5,818 bases of DNA from Lachnospiraceae bacterium (lineage in GTDB: Bacteria; Bacillota_A; Clostridia; Lachnospirales; Lachnospiraceae), in NCBI GenBank assembly GCA_017542725.1, contig JAFXWR010000345.1, positions 1 to 5,818 on the forward strand. Direction: 5' to 3'. Made by a program: the position numbers and the translations under genes. Under the pieces are notes generated by a model, which was not told where the DNA came from, did not search any database, and saw only the letters and a program-made list of their open reading frames with translations. The first letter of the stretch is position 1, and each line of letters starts with the position of its first letter. Below, one piece after another: positions 1 through 5,818 of this stretch.

Positions 1-150
1 CAACTCTCGAGAATCAATAAATCTAAAAATTCGTTCTTTATCATACCCTGGGTCAATACATATACAGTCCTTACTACCTTCGTCATGAACTAAATAGCAA
101 TACTCAGCAAGTTTACCATTTAGCACTCTTTCCACTTTACATTCTTTCAT
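1..150 (-). CDS. MBL-fold metallo-hydrolase, N-terminal part (runs off the left edge)
   Basis: Fifty codons are visible, starting at the ATG at 150-148. The protein begins MKECKVERVLNGKLAEYCYL and continues with a CICIDPGYDKERI segment. This is the usual opening of metallo-beta-lactamase-fold hydrolases of the glyoxalase II type: a first beta-strand pair, an 'N-Y-L' strand, then a strand ending in I-D-P-G. The metal-binding HxHxDH motif would lie beyond the window, so activity and substrate cannot be judged. The start is one base after the rel stop codon (TAA-C-ATG), and a GGTAAGGG stretch inside the end of rel can serve as ribosome-binding site, so the two are almost certainly co-transcribed and probably translationally coupled. 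From memory, an MBL hydrolase downstream of rel is a familiar arrangement in Clostridia. The family call is good; the function is unknown. Confidence 0.8.
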   Translation of the reverse strand, partial: MKECKVERVLNGKLAEYCYLVHDEGSKDCICIDPGYDKERIFRFIDSREL

Positions 151-151
151 G

Positions 152-2401
152 TTATGCCCTTACCACATCAATTACTCCATCTATACTTCTAAGTTTAGTA
201 ACTATAGTGTTTAATTCCGTTTTGTCATTAATTTCAAAACTTACAACTATTGTAGAGTTTTCATTTTTTGATTTCCTTGTTTCTAGATTATCTATGTCGA
301 TATTATTTTCTGTAAGAAGCCTTGAAACATCAACTATGAGGCCCTTTCTGTTTCTAACATATATATTTATAGTAACTAGATAATTTTGTTTACTATTTTC
401 CTGCGTATCCCACGATATCTCTATTAAGCGACCTTTTTCTACATCTGGTATATTCATTATATTTTGACAATCAGTTCTATGTATGGTGATGCCCCTACCT
501 CTAGTTACAAATCCTATTATCTCATCTCCAGGAACTGGACTACAGCATTTTGCATAATGTACACTAAGACCACTTGTGCCATTTACTGATATGCCGCCAC
601 TTACTTCAGTCTTTTTCTTTTTATTTTGATCAATCGACTCTACGACCTGTTCGTCAGTTATCTCTGCAGCATTCTTTTTACTGTACTCTTCCTCTAATTT
701 TGACAAGAACTGACTTTCTTTAAGCCCTCCGTGTCCAATCATAGCATATATGTCATCAAGTGTCTCTGCAGTATACTTTTTAAAGCAAGGCTTTAGATAC
801 TCATCTTTTAGCAATACCCCCAAGTCAAGTCTATGTGACTTTGCATATTTTTCAACCAAATCTTTTCCGAGGCTTATGTTATCTTCTTTTCTTTCTTTCT
901 TAAACCAGTGTTGGATTTTGCTTTTTGCCTGTGCACTTTTACAAATTTTTATCCAATCACTTGAAGGTCCATTGGAATTGCCAGAAGTAATTATAGTAAT
1001 TTGATCGCCATTTTTAATCTCATAATCTATAGGAACTAATACGCCATTTGCCTTGGCTCCTACCATCTTATTACCGACAGCAGAGTGAATCATATATGCA
1101 AAATCAATTGGCGTAGAACCCTGTGGCAGAGAAATAACATCACCTTGCGGAGTGAAACAATATATCTTCTGCTGAAATAAATCCAAATCACTTTTTACAT
1201 AAGACAAGAACTCTTTTGAGTTTTCTGACTCATCATTTGCATTTAATATTTCTTTAAACCAATTTGCCTCATTTAAATCTTCAAGATTTTTTACGCCCTT
1301 GCTATTTCCCTGTTCTTTATATGCCCAGTGAGCAGCAACACCAAATTCAGCAACATGATCCATCTCATAAGTTCTTATCTGGATTTCAAAAGGTATTCCC
1401 TCTTTTCCAATAACAGTTGTATGCAGTGACTGGTATCCGTTTTGCTTTGGCATAGCAATATAGTCTTTAAATCTTCCTGGTATTGGCGTATAGTACTCAT
1501 GTATAACACCCAAAGTAGCATAACAATCTTTTATACTTTCCACAAATATTCTTATAGCAAATAAATCATAGATTTCATCAAGTGATTTCACTCTACTATG
1601 CAATTTTTTATAAATACTAAATAAATTTTTAACTCTGCCCTTTATCTCTGCATTTATACCAGCTTTGTCGAGTTTTTCTTTGACACTGCTTATTATGTCT
1701 TCTATAAATTTTTCTCTAGCCTCTTGCCGTACCTTTATACCTTTTTGTATATCTACAAACTCTTTTGGATTTAAGTACAAAAGAGATAGGTCATCCATCT
1801 CACTTTTAATTCTACTTATACCAAGCCTACCTGCAAGAGGTGAATAAATCTCTATGGTCTCTCTGGCTTTCTCTTCTTGTTTTTCTTTACTTTGATACTC
1901 AAGAGTTTTTAAATTATGAAGCCTGTCTGCAAGTTTAATTATAATAACTCTTATGTCTTTAGACATAGCAATAAACATATGCCTAAGATTTTCAGCTTGC
2001 TTTTCTACTTTATCATTTACAAGATTTAATTCAGTAAGTTTAGTAACTCCTTCAACAAGAAGTGCCACAGTATCAGAAAAATCTTCTTTTACTTGTTCCA
2101 AAGTATATTCTGTATCTTCAACTGCATCATGAAGTATCCCTGCGACTATAGTTTCAACATCCATATGTAGATTTGCAAGAATCATCGCAACACAGAGCGG
2201 GTGAATGATATAATCTTCACCAGATTTTCTTTTTTGACCTTCGTGATATTTCGAAGCAATCAGATACGCTTTCTCGACTAAGAGTAAATCTTTTTCATCC
2301 AAATATTTCGCTAAACCATTCTTTAGCTTTTCATATGCCTCTTCCTTAGTCGTCATGCCTCTTGGAAGTTCAATTAATTCAGTTTTCTTTATAAGTCCCA
2401 T
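152..2401 (-). CDS. relA: Bifunctional (p)ppGpp synthetase/hydrolase (Rel, RSH family)
   Basis: This is the long-form RSH enzyme, 749 aa and full length for the family. It makes (p)ppGpp from ATP and GDP/GTP when uncharged tRNA stalls ribosomes, and also degrades it. Domains in order are: HD hydrolase at about 45-200, with H67, H91-D92, E95-D96 and the LADRLHN motif (D159, N163); synthetase at about 250-365, with the YDLFAIR segment (D279), NGYQSLHTT, and E339 in FEIQIRT; TGS at about 410-472, with conserved H439; a zinc-finger region with C619-C620, H641 and C645; and ACT at about 674-749. The RFKD motif (310-313) is the RxKD signature of bifunctional Rel rather than the ExDD of synthetase-only RelA. 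All catalytic residues expected for both activities are present, so I infer both work. The ATG at 2401 has no Shine-Dalgarno site and follows a terminator hairpin. M16 (ATG at 2356-2354) is an alternative start, but its AAGAGG is only one base away. The gene lies upstream of the MBL hydrolase. Confidence 0.97.
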   Translation of the reverse strand: MGLIKKTELIELPRGMTTKEEAYEKLKNGLAKYLDEKDLLLVEKAYLIASKYHEGQKRKSGEDYIIHPLCVAMILANLHMDVETIVAGILHDAVEDTEYTLEQVKEDFSDTVALLVEGVTKLTELNLVNDKVEKQAENLRHMFIAMSKDIRVIIIKLADRLHNLKTLEYQSKEKQEEKARETIEIYSPLAGRLGISRIKSEMDDLSLLYLNPKEFVDIQKGIKVRQEAREKFIEDIISSVKEKLDKAGINAEIKGRVKNLFSIYKKLHSRVKSLDEIYDLFAIRIFVESIKDCYATLGVIHEYYTPIPGRFKDYIAMPKQNGYQSLHTTVIGKEGIPFEIQIRTYEMDHVAEFGVAAHWAYKEQGNSKGVKNLEDLNEANWFKEILNANDESENSKEFLSYVKSDLDLFQQKIYCFTPQGDVISLPQGSTPIDFAYMIHSAVGNKMVGAKANGVLVPIDYEIKNGDQITIITSGNSNGPSSDWIKICKSAQAKSKIQHWFKKERKEDNISLGKDLVEKYAKSHRLDLGVLLKDEYLKPCFKKYTAETLDDIYAMIGHGGLKESQFLSKLEEEYSKKNAAEITDEQVVESIDQNKKKKTEVSGGISVNGTSGLSVHYAKCCSPVPGDEIIGFVTRGRGITIHRTDCQNIMNIPDVEKGRLIEISWDTQENSKQNYLVTINIYVRNRKGLIVDVSRLLTENNIDIDNLETRKSKNENSTIVVSFEINDKTELNTIVTKLRSIDGVIDVVRA

Positions 2402-2407
2402 ACTAAA

Positions 2408-2433
2408 TAAAAAAGGGACTCGTACGAGTCCCT
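2408..2433 (-). terminator. Intrinsic terminator between the membrane-protein gene and rel
   Basis: On the minus strand, AGGGACTC-GTAC-GAGTCCCT forms a perfect 20-nt palindrome (2414-2433): an 8-bp stem with a GTAC loop. It is followed by a T-run (TTTTTTATTT). The plus-strand side has no T-run after the stem, so it acts only in the minus direction. It begins 14 bases past the stop of the upstream gene and its T-run ends just 6 bases before the rel ATG. It therefore sits in the leader of any transcript that reaches rel and may reduce read-through into it. Confidence 0.88.
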
Positions 2434-2447
2434 AACTTGCAAAATTT

Positions 2448-3092
2448 TTAAAACTCCTCATGATTAGCTATAATTACTCTATTTACCTCTTGCAAGAAAT
2501 CTTCCCTCGTAACTAGATTATCTGTAACCATTGAATAATACTTATCATTGTCATACCAAAGCGCTTTCATATATTTCATGTTTTCTGAGTTTTCATCAAG
2601 CGCAACTCTTGACTCTACAGGAACTTCTGAACCATCATCACAAACAACAGTCATCTTTATAGGTGTATAGGCAAACTCTACATCTAAGCCTATTGAACTC
2701 TCTATCTCTTCTGTAGATGAACTAGTTCTCATTATGAAGTTCATCAAGCTTCCATCCGAAACAGTTTTTTGATATGCAACTTTAGATATATTATTTCCTT
2801 CTATACTGTATACTATGTTGTCTCCTCCATCTGGTTCCTTTACATCATAAGGCAATTGATTTTTTGAAACGACTTGCTCCTTGCCTACATGTACTGGACC
2901 TGACTTACGGTTTAATGTGACTAATGCCACAACAACTGCTATCAGTACGACCGCTAATATCGCTATAAATAATTTCATTTTTGGGTCCAGCTTTTTACTA
3001 GACTTTTTGGCTCCAAATATATTTTCTATTATTTTTACTGGTTCTTTTTTCGCCCCATTCTTCTTACTTTTCGCTGTTAACTTTATTGCCAT
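2448..3092 (-). CDS. Uncharacterised single-pass membrane protein, lysine-rich N-terminus
   Basis: I do not recognise this 214-aa protein. Counting from the ATG at 3092, residues 1-38 are lysine-rich and likely cytoplasmic. A hydrophobic helix (FIAILAVVLIAVVVALVTL) spans about 42-60. The remaining 150 or so residues are polar and, by the positive-inside rule, would lie outside the membrane, as a signal-anchor protein. The outer part has no cysteine pair or catalytic motif that I can see. The ATG at 3092 is chosen because GGAGAG ends 6 bases before it; an in-frame TTG at 3098 directly abuts that site and is unlikely to be used. The gene has its own strong promoter and its own terminator, so it is probably a separate unit from rel despite the 46-bp gap. 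An envelope or regulatory role is only a guess. Confidence 0.85.
   Translation of the reverse strand: MAIKLTAKSKKNGAKKEPVKIIENIFGAKKSSKKLDPKMKLFIAILAVVLIAVVVALVTLNRKSGPVHVGKEQVVSKNQLPYDVKEPDGGDNIVYSIEGNNISKVAYQKTVSDGSLMNFIMRTSSSTEEIESSIGLDVEFAYTPIKMTVVCDDGSEVPVESRVALDENSENMKYMKALWYDNDKYYSMVTDNLVTREDFLQEVNRVIIANHEEF
2467..2495 (-). promoter_or_regulatory. Candidate rel promoter inside the upstream coding region (weak)
   Basis: On the minus strand, TTGCAA (2495-2490), a 17-bp spacer and TATAGC (2472-2467) match the sigma-A consensus at 4 of 6 bases in each box. Transcription would start near 2460, giving a leader of about 59 nt that contains the terminator hairpin. It is proposed because the 46-bp gap between the two genes is filled by the terminator and leaves no room for a promoter. 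A match of this quality is common in AT-rich DNA; the alternative is read-through from the promoter at 3126-3154. Confidence 0.25.
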
Positions 3093-3098
3093 ACACAA

Positions 3099-3104
3099 CT
3101 CTCC
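3099..3104 (-). promoter_or_regulatory. Shine-Dalgarno site fixing the start of the membrane-protein gene
   Basis: GGAGAG on the minus strand lies 6 bases before the ATG at 3092. It selects that ATG over the in-frame TTG at 3098, which touches the site. It also shows that this genome uses ordinary SD-led initiation, which makes the SD-less rel and glnS starts stand out. Confidence 0.8.
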
Positions 3105-3125
3105 TATAATATTACATTTAGCTAT

Positions 3126-3154
3126 ATTATATCAAATCCTTGACTTTTTTACAA
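3126..3154 (-). promoter_or_regulatory. Sigma-A promoter of the membrane-protein gene
   Basis: On the minus strand, TTGTAA (3154-3149), a 17-bp spacer and a perfect TATAAT (3131-3126) are preceded by a TGn extension (TTTGATATAAT). Transcription should start near 3119, giving a leader of about 27 nt that holds the GGAGAG site. This is the best promoter match in the window. It overlaps the plus-strand signals that face glnS. Confidence 0.8.
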
Positions 3155-3165
3155 CTCAAAATAAC

Positions 3166-3194
3166 TTTATAAATTATCAAAAATATGCTATATT
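3166..3194 (+). promoter_or_regulatory. Candidate glnS promoter with extended -10 (gives a near-leaderless mRNA)
   Basis: TTTATA (3166-3171), a 17-bp spacer and TATATT (3189-3194) carry an extended -10 (TGCTATATT). Transcription would start at about 3200-3202, immediately before the glnS ATG at 3203. A second candidate is TTGACT (3140-3145) with TAACTT (3162-3167) at 16 bp, which would give a leader of about 30 nt. Neither leader contains a Shine-Dalgarno sequence. I cannot tell from sequence which is used. Confidence 0.5.
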
Positions 3195-3202
3195 TATAGA
3201 TT

Positions 3203-4882
3203 ATGGAAGATAATATAAAAAAGAACGAAGCAGTTCAGGCAAAAAACTTCATAGAACTTGAAGTCGAAAAAGACCTTGCAAGTGGCAGGTATAAGGAGAT
3301 TGTTACCAGGTTTCCACCAGAGCCAAATGGTTATTTGCACATTGGTCATGCAAAAAGTATCCTTTTTAATTACGGCCTCGCAATGGAGTATAATGGTCGA
3401 TTCAATTTTAGATTTGATGATACCAACCCTTCAAAAGAAAATGAAGAATATGTTGACTCAATAATTGAAGATGTAAAATGGCTTGGTGCAAAATTTGATG
3501 AAGTTAAATATGCCTCTAACTACTTTGATAAAATGTATGAGTGTGCAGTCCTTCTTATAAAGAAAGGGCTCGCATATGTATGTGATTTAACCGCAGACGA
3601 GATAAAGGAATATAGAGGAGATTACAACACTCCTGGAAAAGAAAGTCCGTATAGAAATAGAAGTGTTGAAGAAAATCTAAAACTCTTCGAAGAAATGAAA
3701 GACGGAAAATATTCTGATGGAGAAAAAGTTCTTCGTGCTAAGATAGATATGGCGTCAACCAACATAAATATGAGAGACCCAATAATCTATCGTATAGCTC
3801 GTATGACTCACCACAATACTGGTGACAAATGGTGCATCTACCCTATGTATGATTTTGCACATCCTCTTGAAGATGCTATAGAAGGCATCACGCACTCTTG
3901 CTGCACACTTGAGTTTGAAGACCATAGACCTCTTTATGAGTGGGTTGTAAATAATTGCGATTTCAAAAACCCACCTAGACAAATTGAATTTGCAAAACTA
4001 TATCTTACAAATGTAGTAACAGGAAAAAGATATATAAGGCAACTTGTAGAACAAGGAATAGTTGATGGTTGGGACGACCCAAGACTTGTAACTATCGCTG
4101 CTCTTCGTCGTCGCGGTTATACACAAGAAGCTATAAAGATGTTTGTAGAACTTGCAGGTATATCTAAATCACAAAGTTCATGTGACTATGAAATGCTTGA
4201 ATACTGCATAAGGGAAGATTTAAAACTAAAATGCAAAAGAATGTTTGCAATACTTGACCCAATAAAACTTATTATTGAAAATTATCCAGAAGGTCAGATT
4301 GAAGAAATGTCTGTACCATATAACACTGAAAATGAATCTCTTGGCTCTCGAAAAATAAAATTTGGTCGTGAACTCTATATTGAAAGAGATGACTTCATGA
4401 TAGACCCACCAAATAAATACTATCGACTCTTTATAGGAAATGAAGTTAGACTTATGGGGGCATATTTTGTGAAGGCAACAAGATATGAGACAGACAAAGA
4501 TGGCAATGTGACTACAGTATATGCATCTTATGATCCTGAAACCAAGCAAGATGGTAGGCAGATTGAAAGAAAAGTCAAAGGTACTATACACTATGTAGAA
4601 GCAAGTAGTGCAAAAAAAGTAACTATAAGACTATACGAAAACTTGGTCGACGAAGAAAAAGGCAAATTAAATGATGATGGCTCACTAAATCTAAATCCAA
4701 ATTCTCTCGTTATAAAAGAAGGATTTGTTGAAGAAGAACTAATAAATTCCAAACCTTATGACAAATTTCAATTTGTGCGTGCTGGCTACTTTGCCGTAGA
4801 CCCTAAAGACTCAAAAGATGGCGAACCAGTATTCAATAGAATTGTAAGTATGAAGTCAAGTTTCAAACTTCCAAATAAATAA
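3203..4882 (+). CDS. glnS: Glutaminyl-tRNA synthetase (GlnRS)
   Basis: This class I synthetase charges tRNA-Gln with glutamine in the cytoplasm using ATP. At 559 aa it is close to the usual bacterial length. The Rossmann-fold catalytic domain has [12 protein letters not shown] (38-49) with the HIGH signature, FRFDDTNP (69-76), [20 protein letters not shown] (GlnRS-type), and [19 protein letters not shown]. From about 345 onward are the two beta-barrel anticodon-binding domains, including [26 protein letters not shown] and [10 protein letters not shown] near the end. These features point to GlnRS rather than the related GluRS. The KMSKS loop, VMSKR in E. coli, reads VVTGKR (271-276): the key lysine K275 is kept, Met-Ser are not. 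The start at 3203 is forced because the conserved [16 protein letters not shown] block begins at residue 15 and no other start codon precedes it. No Shine-Dalgarno site is present. The gene is monocistronic, ending in a bidirectional terminator 4 bases past its stop. Confidence 0.97.
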   Translation: MEDNIKKNEAVQAKNFIELEVEKDLASGRYKEIVTRFPPEPNGYLHIGHAKSILFNYGLAMEYNGRFNFRFDDTNPSKENEEYVDSIIEDVKWLGAKFDEVKYASNYFDKMYECAVLLIKKGLAYVCDLTADEIKEYRGDYNTPGKESPYRNRSVEENLKLFEEMKDGKYSDGEKVLRAKIDMASTNINMRDPIIYRIARMTHHNTGDKWCIYPMYDFAHPLEDAIEGITHSCCTLEFEDHRPLYEWVVNNCDFKNPPRQIEFAKLYLTNVVTGKRYIRQLVEQGIVDGWDDPRLVTIAALRRRGYTQEAIKMFVELAGISKSQSSCDYEMLEYCIREDLKLKCKRMFAILDPIKLIIENYPEGQIEEMSVPYNTENESLGSRKIKFGRELYIERDDFMIDPPNKYYRLFIGNEVRLMGAYFVKATRYETDKDGNVTTVYASYDPETKQDGRQIERKVKGTIHYVEASSAKKVTIRLYENLVDEEKGKLNDDGSLNLNPNSLVIKEGFVEEELINSKPYDKFQFVRAGYFAVDPKDSKDGEPVFNRIVSMKSSFKLPNK

Positions 4883-4886
4883 GTAC

Positions 4887-4919
4887 AAAAAAGGATTCCG
4901 ACATTGAGAATCCTTTTTT
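4887..4919. terminator. Bidirectional intrinsic terminator between glnS and the secreted-protein gene
   Basis: AAAAAAGGATTC (4887-4898) pairs perfectly with GAATCCTTTTTT (4908-4919) around a 9-base loop, a 12-bp inverted repeat. It has a T6 tract on each strand, so it can end glnS transcripts rightward and transcripts of the 4924-5640 gene leftward. It starts 4 bases after the glnS stop. Confidence 0.93.
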
Positions 4920-4923
4920 ATTA

Positions 4924-5640
4924 TTAAAATATGTTTTTTCCTAAATCATTTGCATATTTTGTCAAATCTTTTACTATGTCATCCGCTCCTATCATCTTCC
5001 ATTCATCATTTATCTTTTCAAAAATAAACTCTCTAGTAAATGATTCGACTTCATATGTCTTTTTTTGTAATTCATTTTTTATAGACTCTAGTGCTGAATC
5101 AAGCGTATCATTTGTTATATTTCCGCCAAATATTATCCCTGCATTTTTAAGCACTATTTCAGGCAATACTTTTTTTATTATCTTTGGTATAGACGGATAT
5201 GTATATGTTATCTTTGCTACGACTTTGTCCCCCATATTTGTAACACTATCAATCTTATATTTAAGTGTCCCTGCAATGTATCTTGCATTGTCCAATCCAT
5301 TTTCATAGTCACTGAAATATTCTTTTATATCTGCTACCGTTTGCTTTGGTATCTTATAATCAATACTATCCATCAGTGCATCGATATCCATATTTATAAT
5401 ATTATTGTAAATCTCATCAATTTCTTCAACTACCTCTTTTTGTCTATTATCAAGATAGTCTTCTATGCCCTTATCTATAACTTCATTTTCTTCTTTCTTC
5501 TCGTTCTTTTCATATGTTATCCCTATCACATTTAAAAAATCATCAATGACACCCGCCCTTGTAAATTGAACCATATTAAAAGATACAAGAGAAATTACTA
5601 CTAATAGAATAATACTTTTTCTATATAATCTTTTCATCAT
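4924..5640 (-). CDS. Uncharacterised secreted protein with N-terminal signal peptide
   Basis: I do not recognise this 238-aa protein. It opens with a classic signal peptide: basic MMKRLYRK, a hydrophobic core (SIILLVVISLVSF), and a likely signal peptidase I site after TRA near residue 29. There is no lipobox cysteine, so it is not a lipoprotein. The mature part starts with an acidic, lysine/glutamate-rich helical stretch (about 45-90), then mixed alpha/beta sequence including VVAKITYTYPSI and, near the end, FTREFIFEKINDEWKMIG. Alternating strands ending in 'F-x-F-E-K-x-x-x-x-W-K' resemble NTF2-like or DUF4878-type extracellular domains, but this is a weak resemblance. Starts: GTG at 5646 lies inside the Shine-Dalgarno site and is rejected. 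ATG at 5640 (5-base spacing) and ATG at 5637 (8-base spacing) are both plausible. The stop is doubled (TAA TAA). It has its own promoter and terminator, so it is a single-gene unit. Confidence 0.85.
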   Translation of the reverse strand: MMKRLYRKSIILLVVISLVSFNMVQFTRAGVIDDFLNVIGITYEKNEKKEENEVIDKGIEDYLDNRQKEVVEEIDEIYNNIINMDIDALMDSIDYKIPKQTVADIKEYFSDYENGLDNARYIAGTLKYKIDSVTNMGDKVVAKITYTYPSIPKIIKKVLPEIVLKNAGIIFGGNITNDTLDSALESIKNELQKKTYEVESFTREFIFEKINDEWKMIGADDIVKDLTKYANDLGKNIF

Positions 5641-5645
5641 CTTCA

Positions 5646-5664
5646 CCTCAAAAACATTATAACA
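5646..5664 (-). promoter_or_regulatory. Extended -10 promoter and SD site of the secreted-protein gene
   Basis: On the minus strand, TGT-TATAAT (5664-5656) is a perfect -10 with a TGn extension. No good -35 box sits 16-18 bp upstream, where the sequence is only A/T-rich. Transcription would start near 5649, essentially at the GAGG (5649-5646) of the Shine-Dalgarno GAGGTGA. The predicted 5' leader is therefore only about 10 nt, with the SD at the extreme mRNA end. Confidence 0.6.
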
Positions 5665-5687
5665 TATTTTTGTGAACTTTTTATGTA

Positions 5688-5715
5688 ATAAAAAAGCAGG
5701 CTATATAGCCTGCTT
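5688..5715 (-). terminator. Intrinsic terminator of groEL
   Basis: A perfect 22-nt palindrome (5694-5715, AAGCAGGCTAT and its complement) forms a GC-rich stem. On the minus strand it runs into TTTTTTATTA. It begins 12 bases past the groEL stop. The plus-strand side has no comparable T-run, so it works in the groEL direction and insulates the next gene's promoter at 5656. Confidence 0.92.
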
Positions 5716-5727
5716 AATTTATGTGGC

Positions 5728-5818
5728 TTACATCATTCCGCCCATGCCACCCATTCCGCCGCCTGCTGGCATTGGTGGAGTTGGCTCTTTGATATCAGCA
5801 ACTACTGACTCAGTTGTG
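5728..5818 (-). CDS. groL: Chaperonin GroEL, C-terminal end (runs off the right edge)
   Basis: Twenty-nine codons plus the stop are visible. The reading frame gives TTESVVADIKEPTPPMPAGG followed by GMGGMGGMM and TAA. The TESVVADIKE segment and the Gly-Met repeat tail are diagnostic of GroEL, the 60-kDa chaperonin that refolds proteins in the cytoplasm with GroES. The flexible Gly-Met tail projects into the folding chamber. The rest of the gene (about 510 residues, judging by usual length) lies beyond the window; groES normally sits upstream of it, also outside. The tail is intact and ordinary, with a terminator 12 bases after the stop. Confidence 0.96.
   Translation of the reverse strand, partial: TTESVVADIKEPTPPMPAGGGMGGMGGMM

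Noticed and set aside
2414..2433. 20-nt perfect palindrome as a repressor operator
   Set aside because: The T-run on one side and its position right after a stop codon fit an intrinsic terminator better; no second copy is seen in the window.
3096..3098. TTG as the start of the membrane-protein gene
   Set aside because: It touches the GGAGAG site, leaving no spacing; the ATG at 3092 is correctly spaced.
2881..3213. 110-codon open frame on the plus strand
   Set aside because: It lies antisense to the membrane-protein gene and across its promoter, overlaps the glnS start, has no SD site, and its translation is low-complexity (Phe/Ile/Asn-rich), as expected from the complement of an AT-rich gene.
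4226..4591. 121-codon open frame on the minus strand inside glnS
   Set aside because: It is fully inside conserved glnS coding sequence; the Phe/Ile/Cys-rich translation has no recognisable domain.
4931..5308. 125-codon open frame on the plus strand
   Set aside because: It is the complement of the secreted-protein gene, giving a Phe/Ser/Ile-rich translation, with no SD site and located right after the glnS terminator.
5644..5646. GTG as the start of the secreted-protein gene
   Set aside because: It is part of the GAGGTGA Shine-Dalgarno sequence itself; the ATGs at 5640 and 5637 have proper spacing.
5694..5715. 22-nt perfect palindrome as an operator for the secreted-protein gene
   Set aside because: It is placed 12 bases after the groEL stop and followed by a T-run, so it is the groEL terminator; it lies about 30 bp upstream of the -10 of the next gene.

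Overview
The window is AT-rich bacterial DNA that reads as a low-GC Clostridia (Bacillota) chromosome. The signs are AT-rich codons (ATA, AGA, TTA), Shine-Dalgarno sites of the GAGG/GGAG type, intrinsic terminators with U-tracts, and protein relatives: a long bifunctional Rel, a GlnRS, and a GroEL ending in a Gly-Met tail. I cannot name the genus. No mobile element, CRISPR array, tRNA or rRNA is visible.

Layout, left to right. Positions 1-150 (minus) are the first 50 codons of a metallo-beta-lactamase-fold hydrolase. It lies one base downstream of the full-length bifunctional (p)ppGpp synthetase/hydrolase gene (152-2401, minus). Upstream of rel is an unrecognised membrane-anchored protein (2448-3092, minus), with a perfect-palindrome intrinsic terminator squeezed into the 46-bp gap before rel. 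A compact divergent promoter region (about 3093-3202) separates this group from glnS (3203-4882, plus), glutaminyl-tRNA synthetase. A bidirectional terminator (4887-4919) serves glnS and the convergent gene at 4924-5640 (minus), an unrecognised secreted protein. Beyond its promoter lie the groEL terminator and the last 29 codons of groEL (5728-5818, minus), which runs off the window.

How the genes relate. Rel and GlnRS both act around tRNA charging: uncharged tRNA on the ribosome activates Rel, and GlnRS makes Gln-tRNA. They are transcribed divergently, and nothing in the sequence shows co-regulation. The groEL, secreted-protein and glnS units are separated by terminators and look like independent transcripts. 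Rel and the MBL hydrolase form one tightly packed unit, probably continuing past the left edge.

Most of the window is housekeeping DNA, and I did not find a new multi-gene system. The points worth checking are the terminator immediately in front of a rel start that has no Shine-Dalgarno site, the altered KMSKS loop (VTGKR) and SD-less start of glnS, and two uncharacterised envelope proteins.
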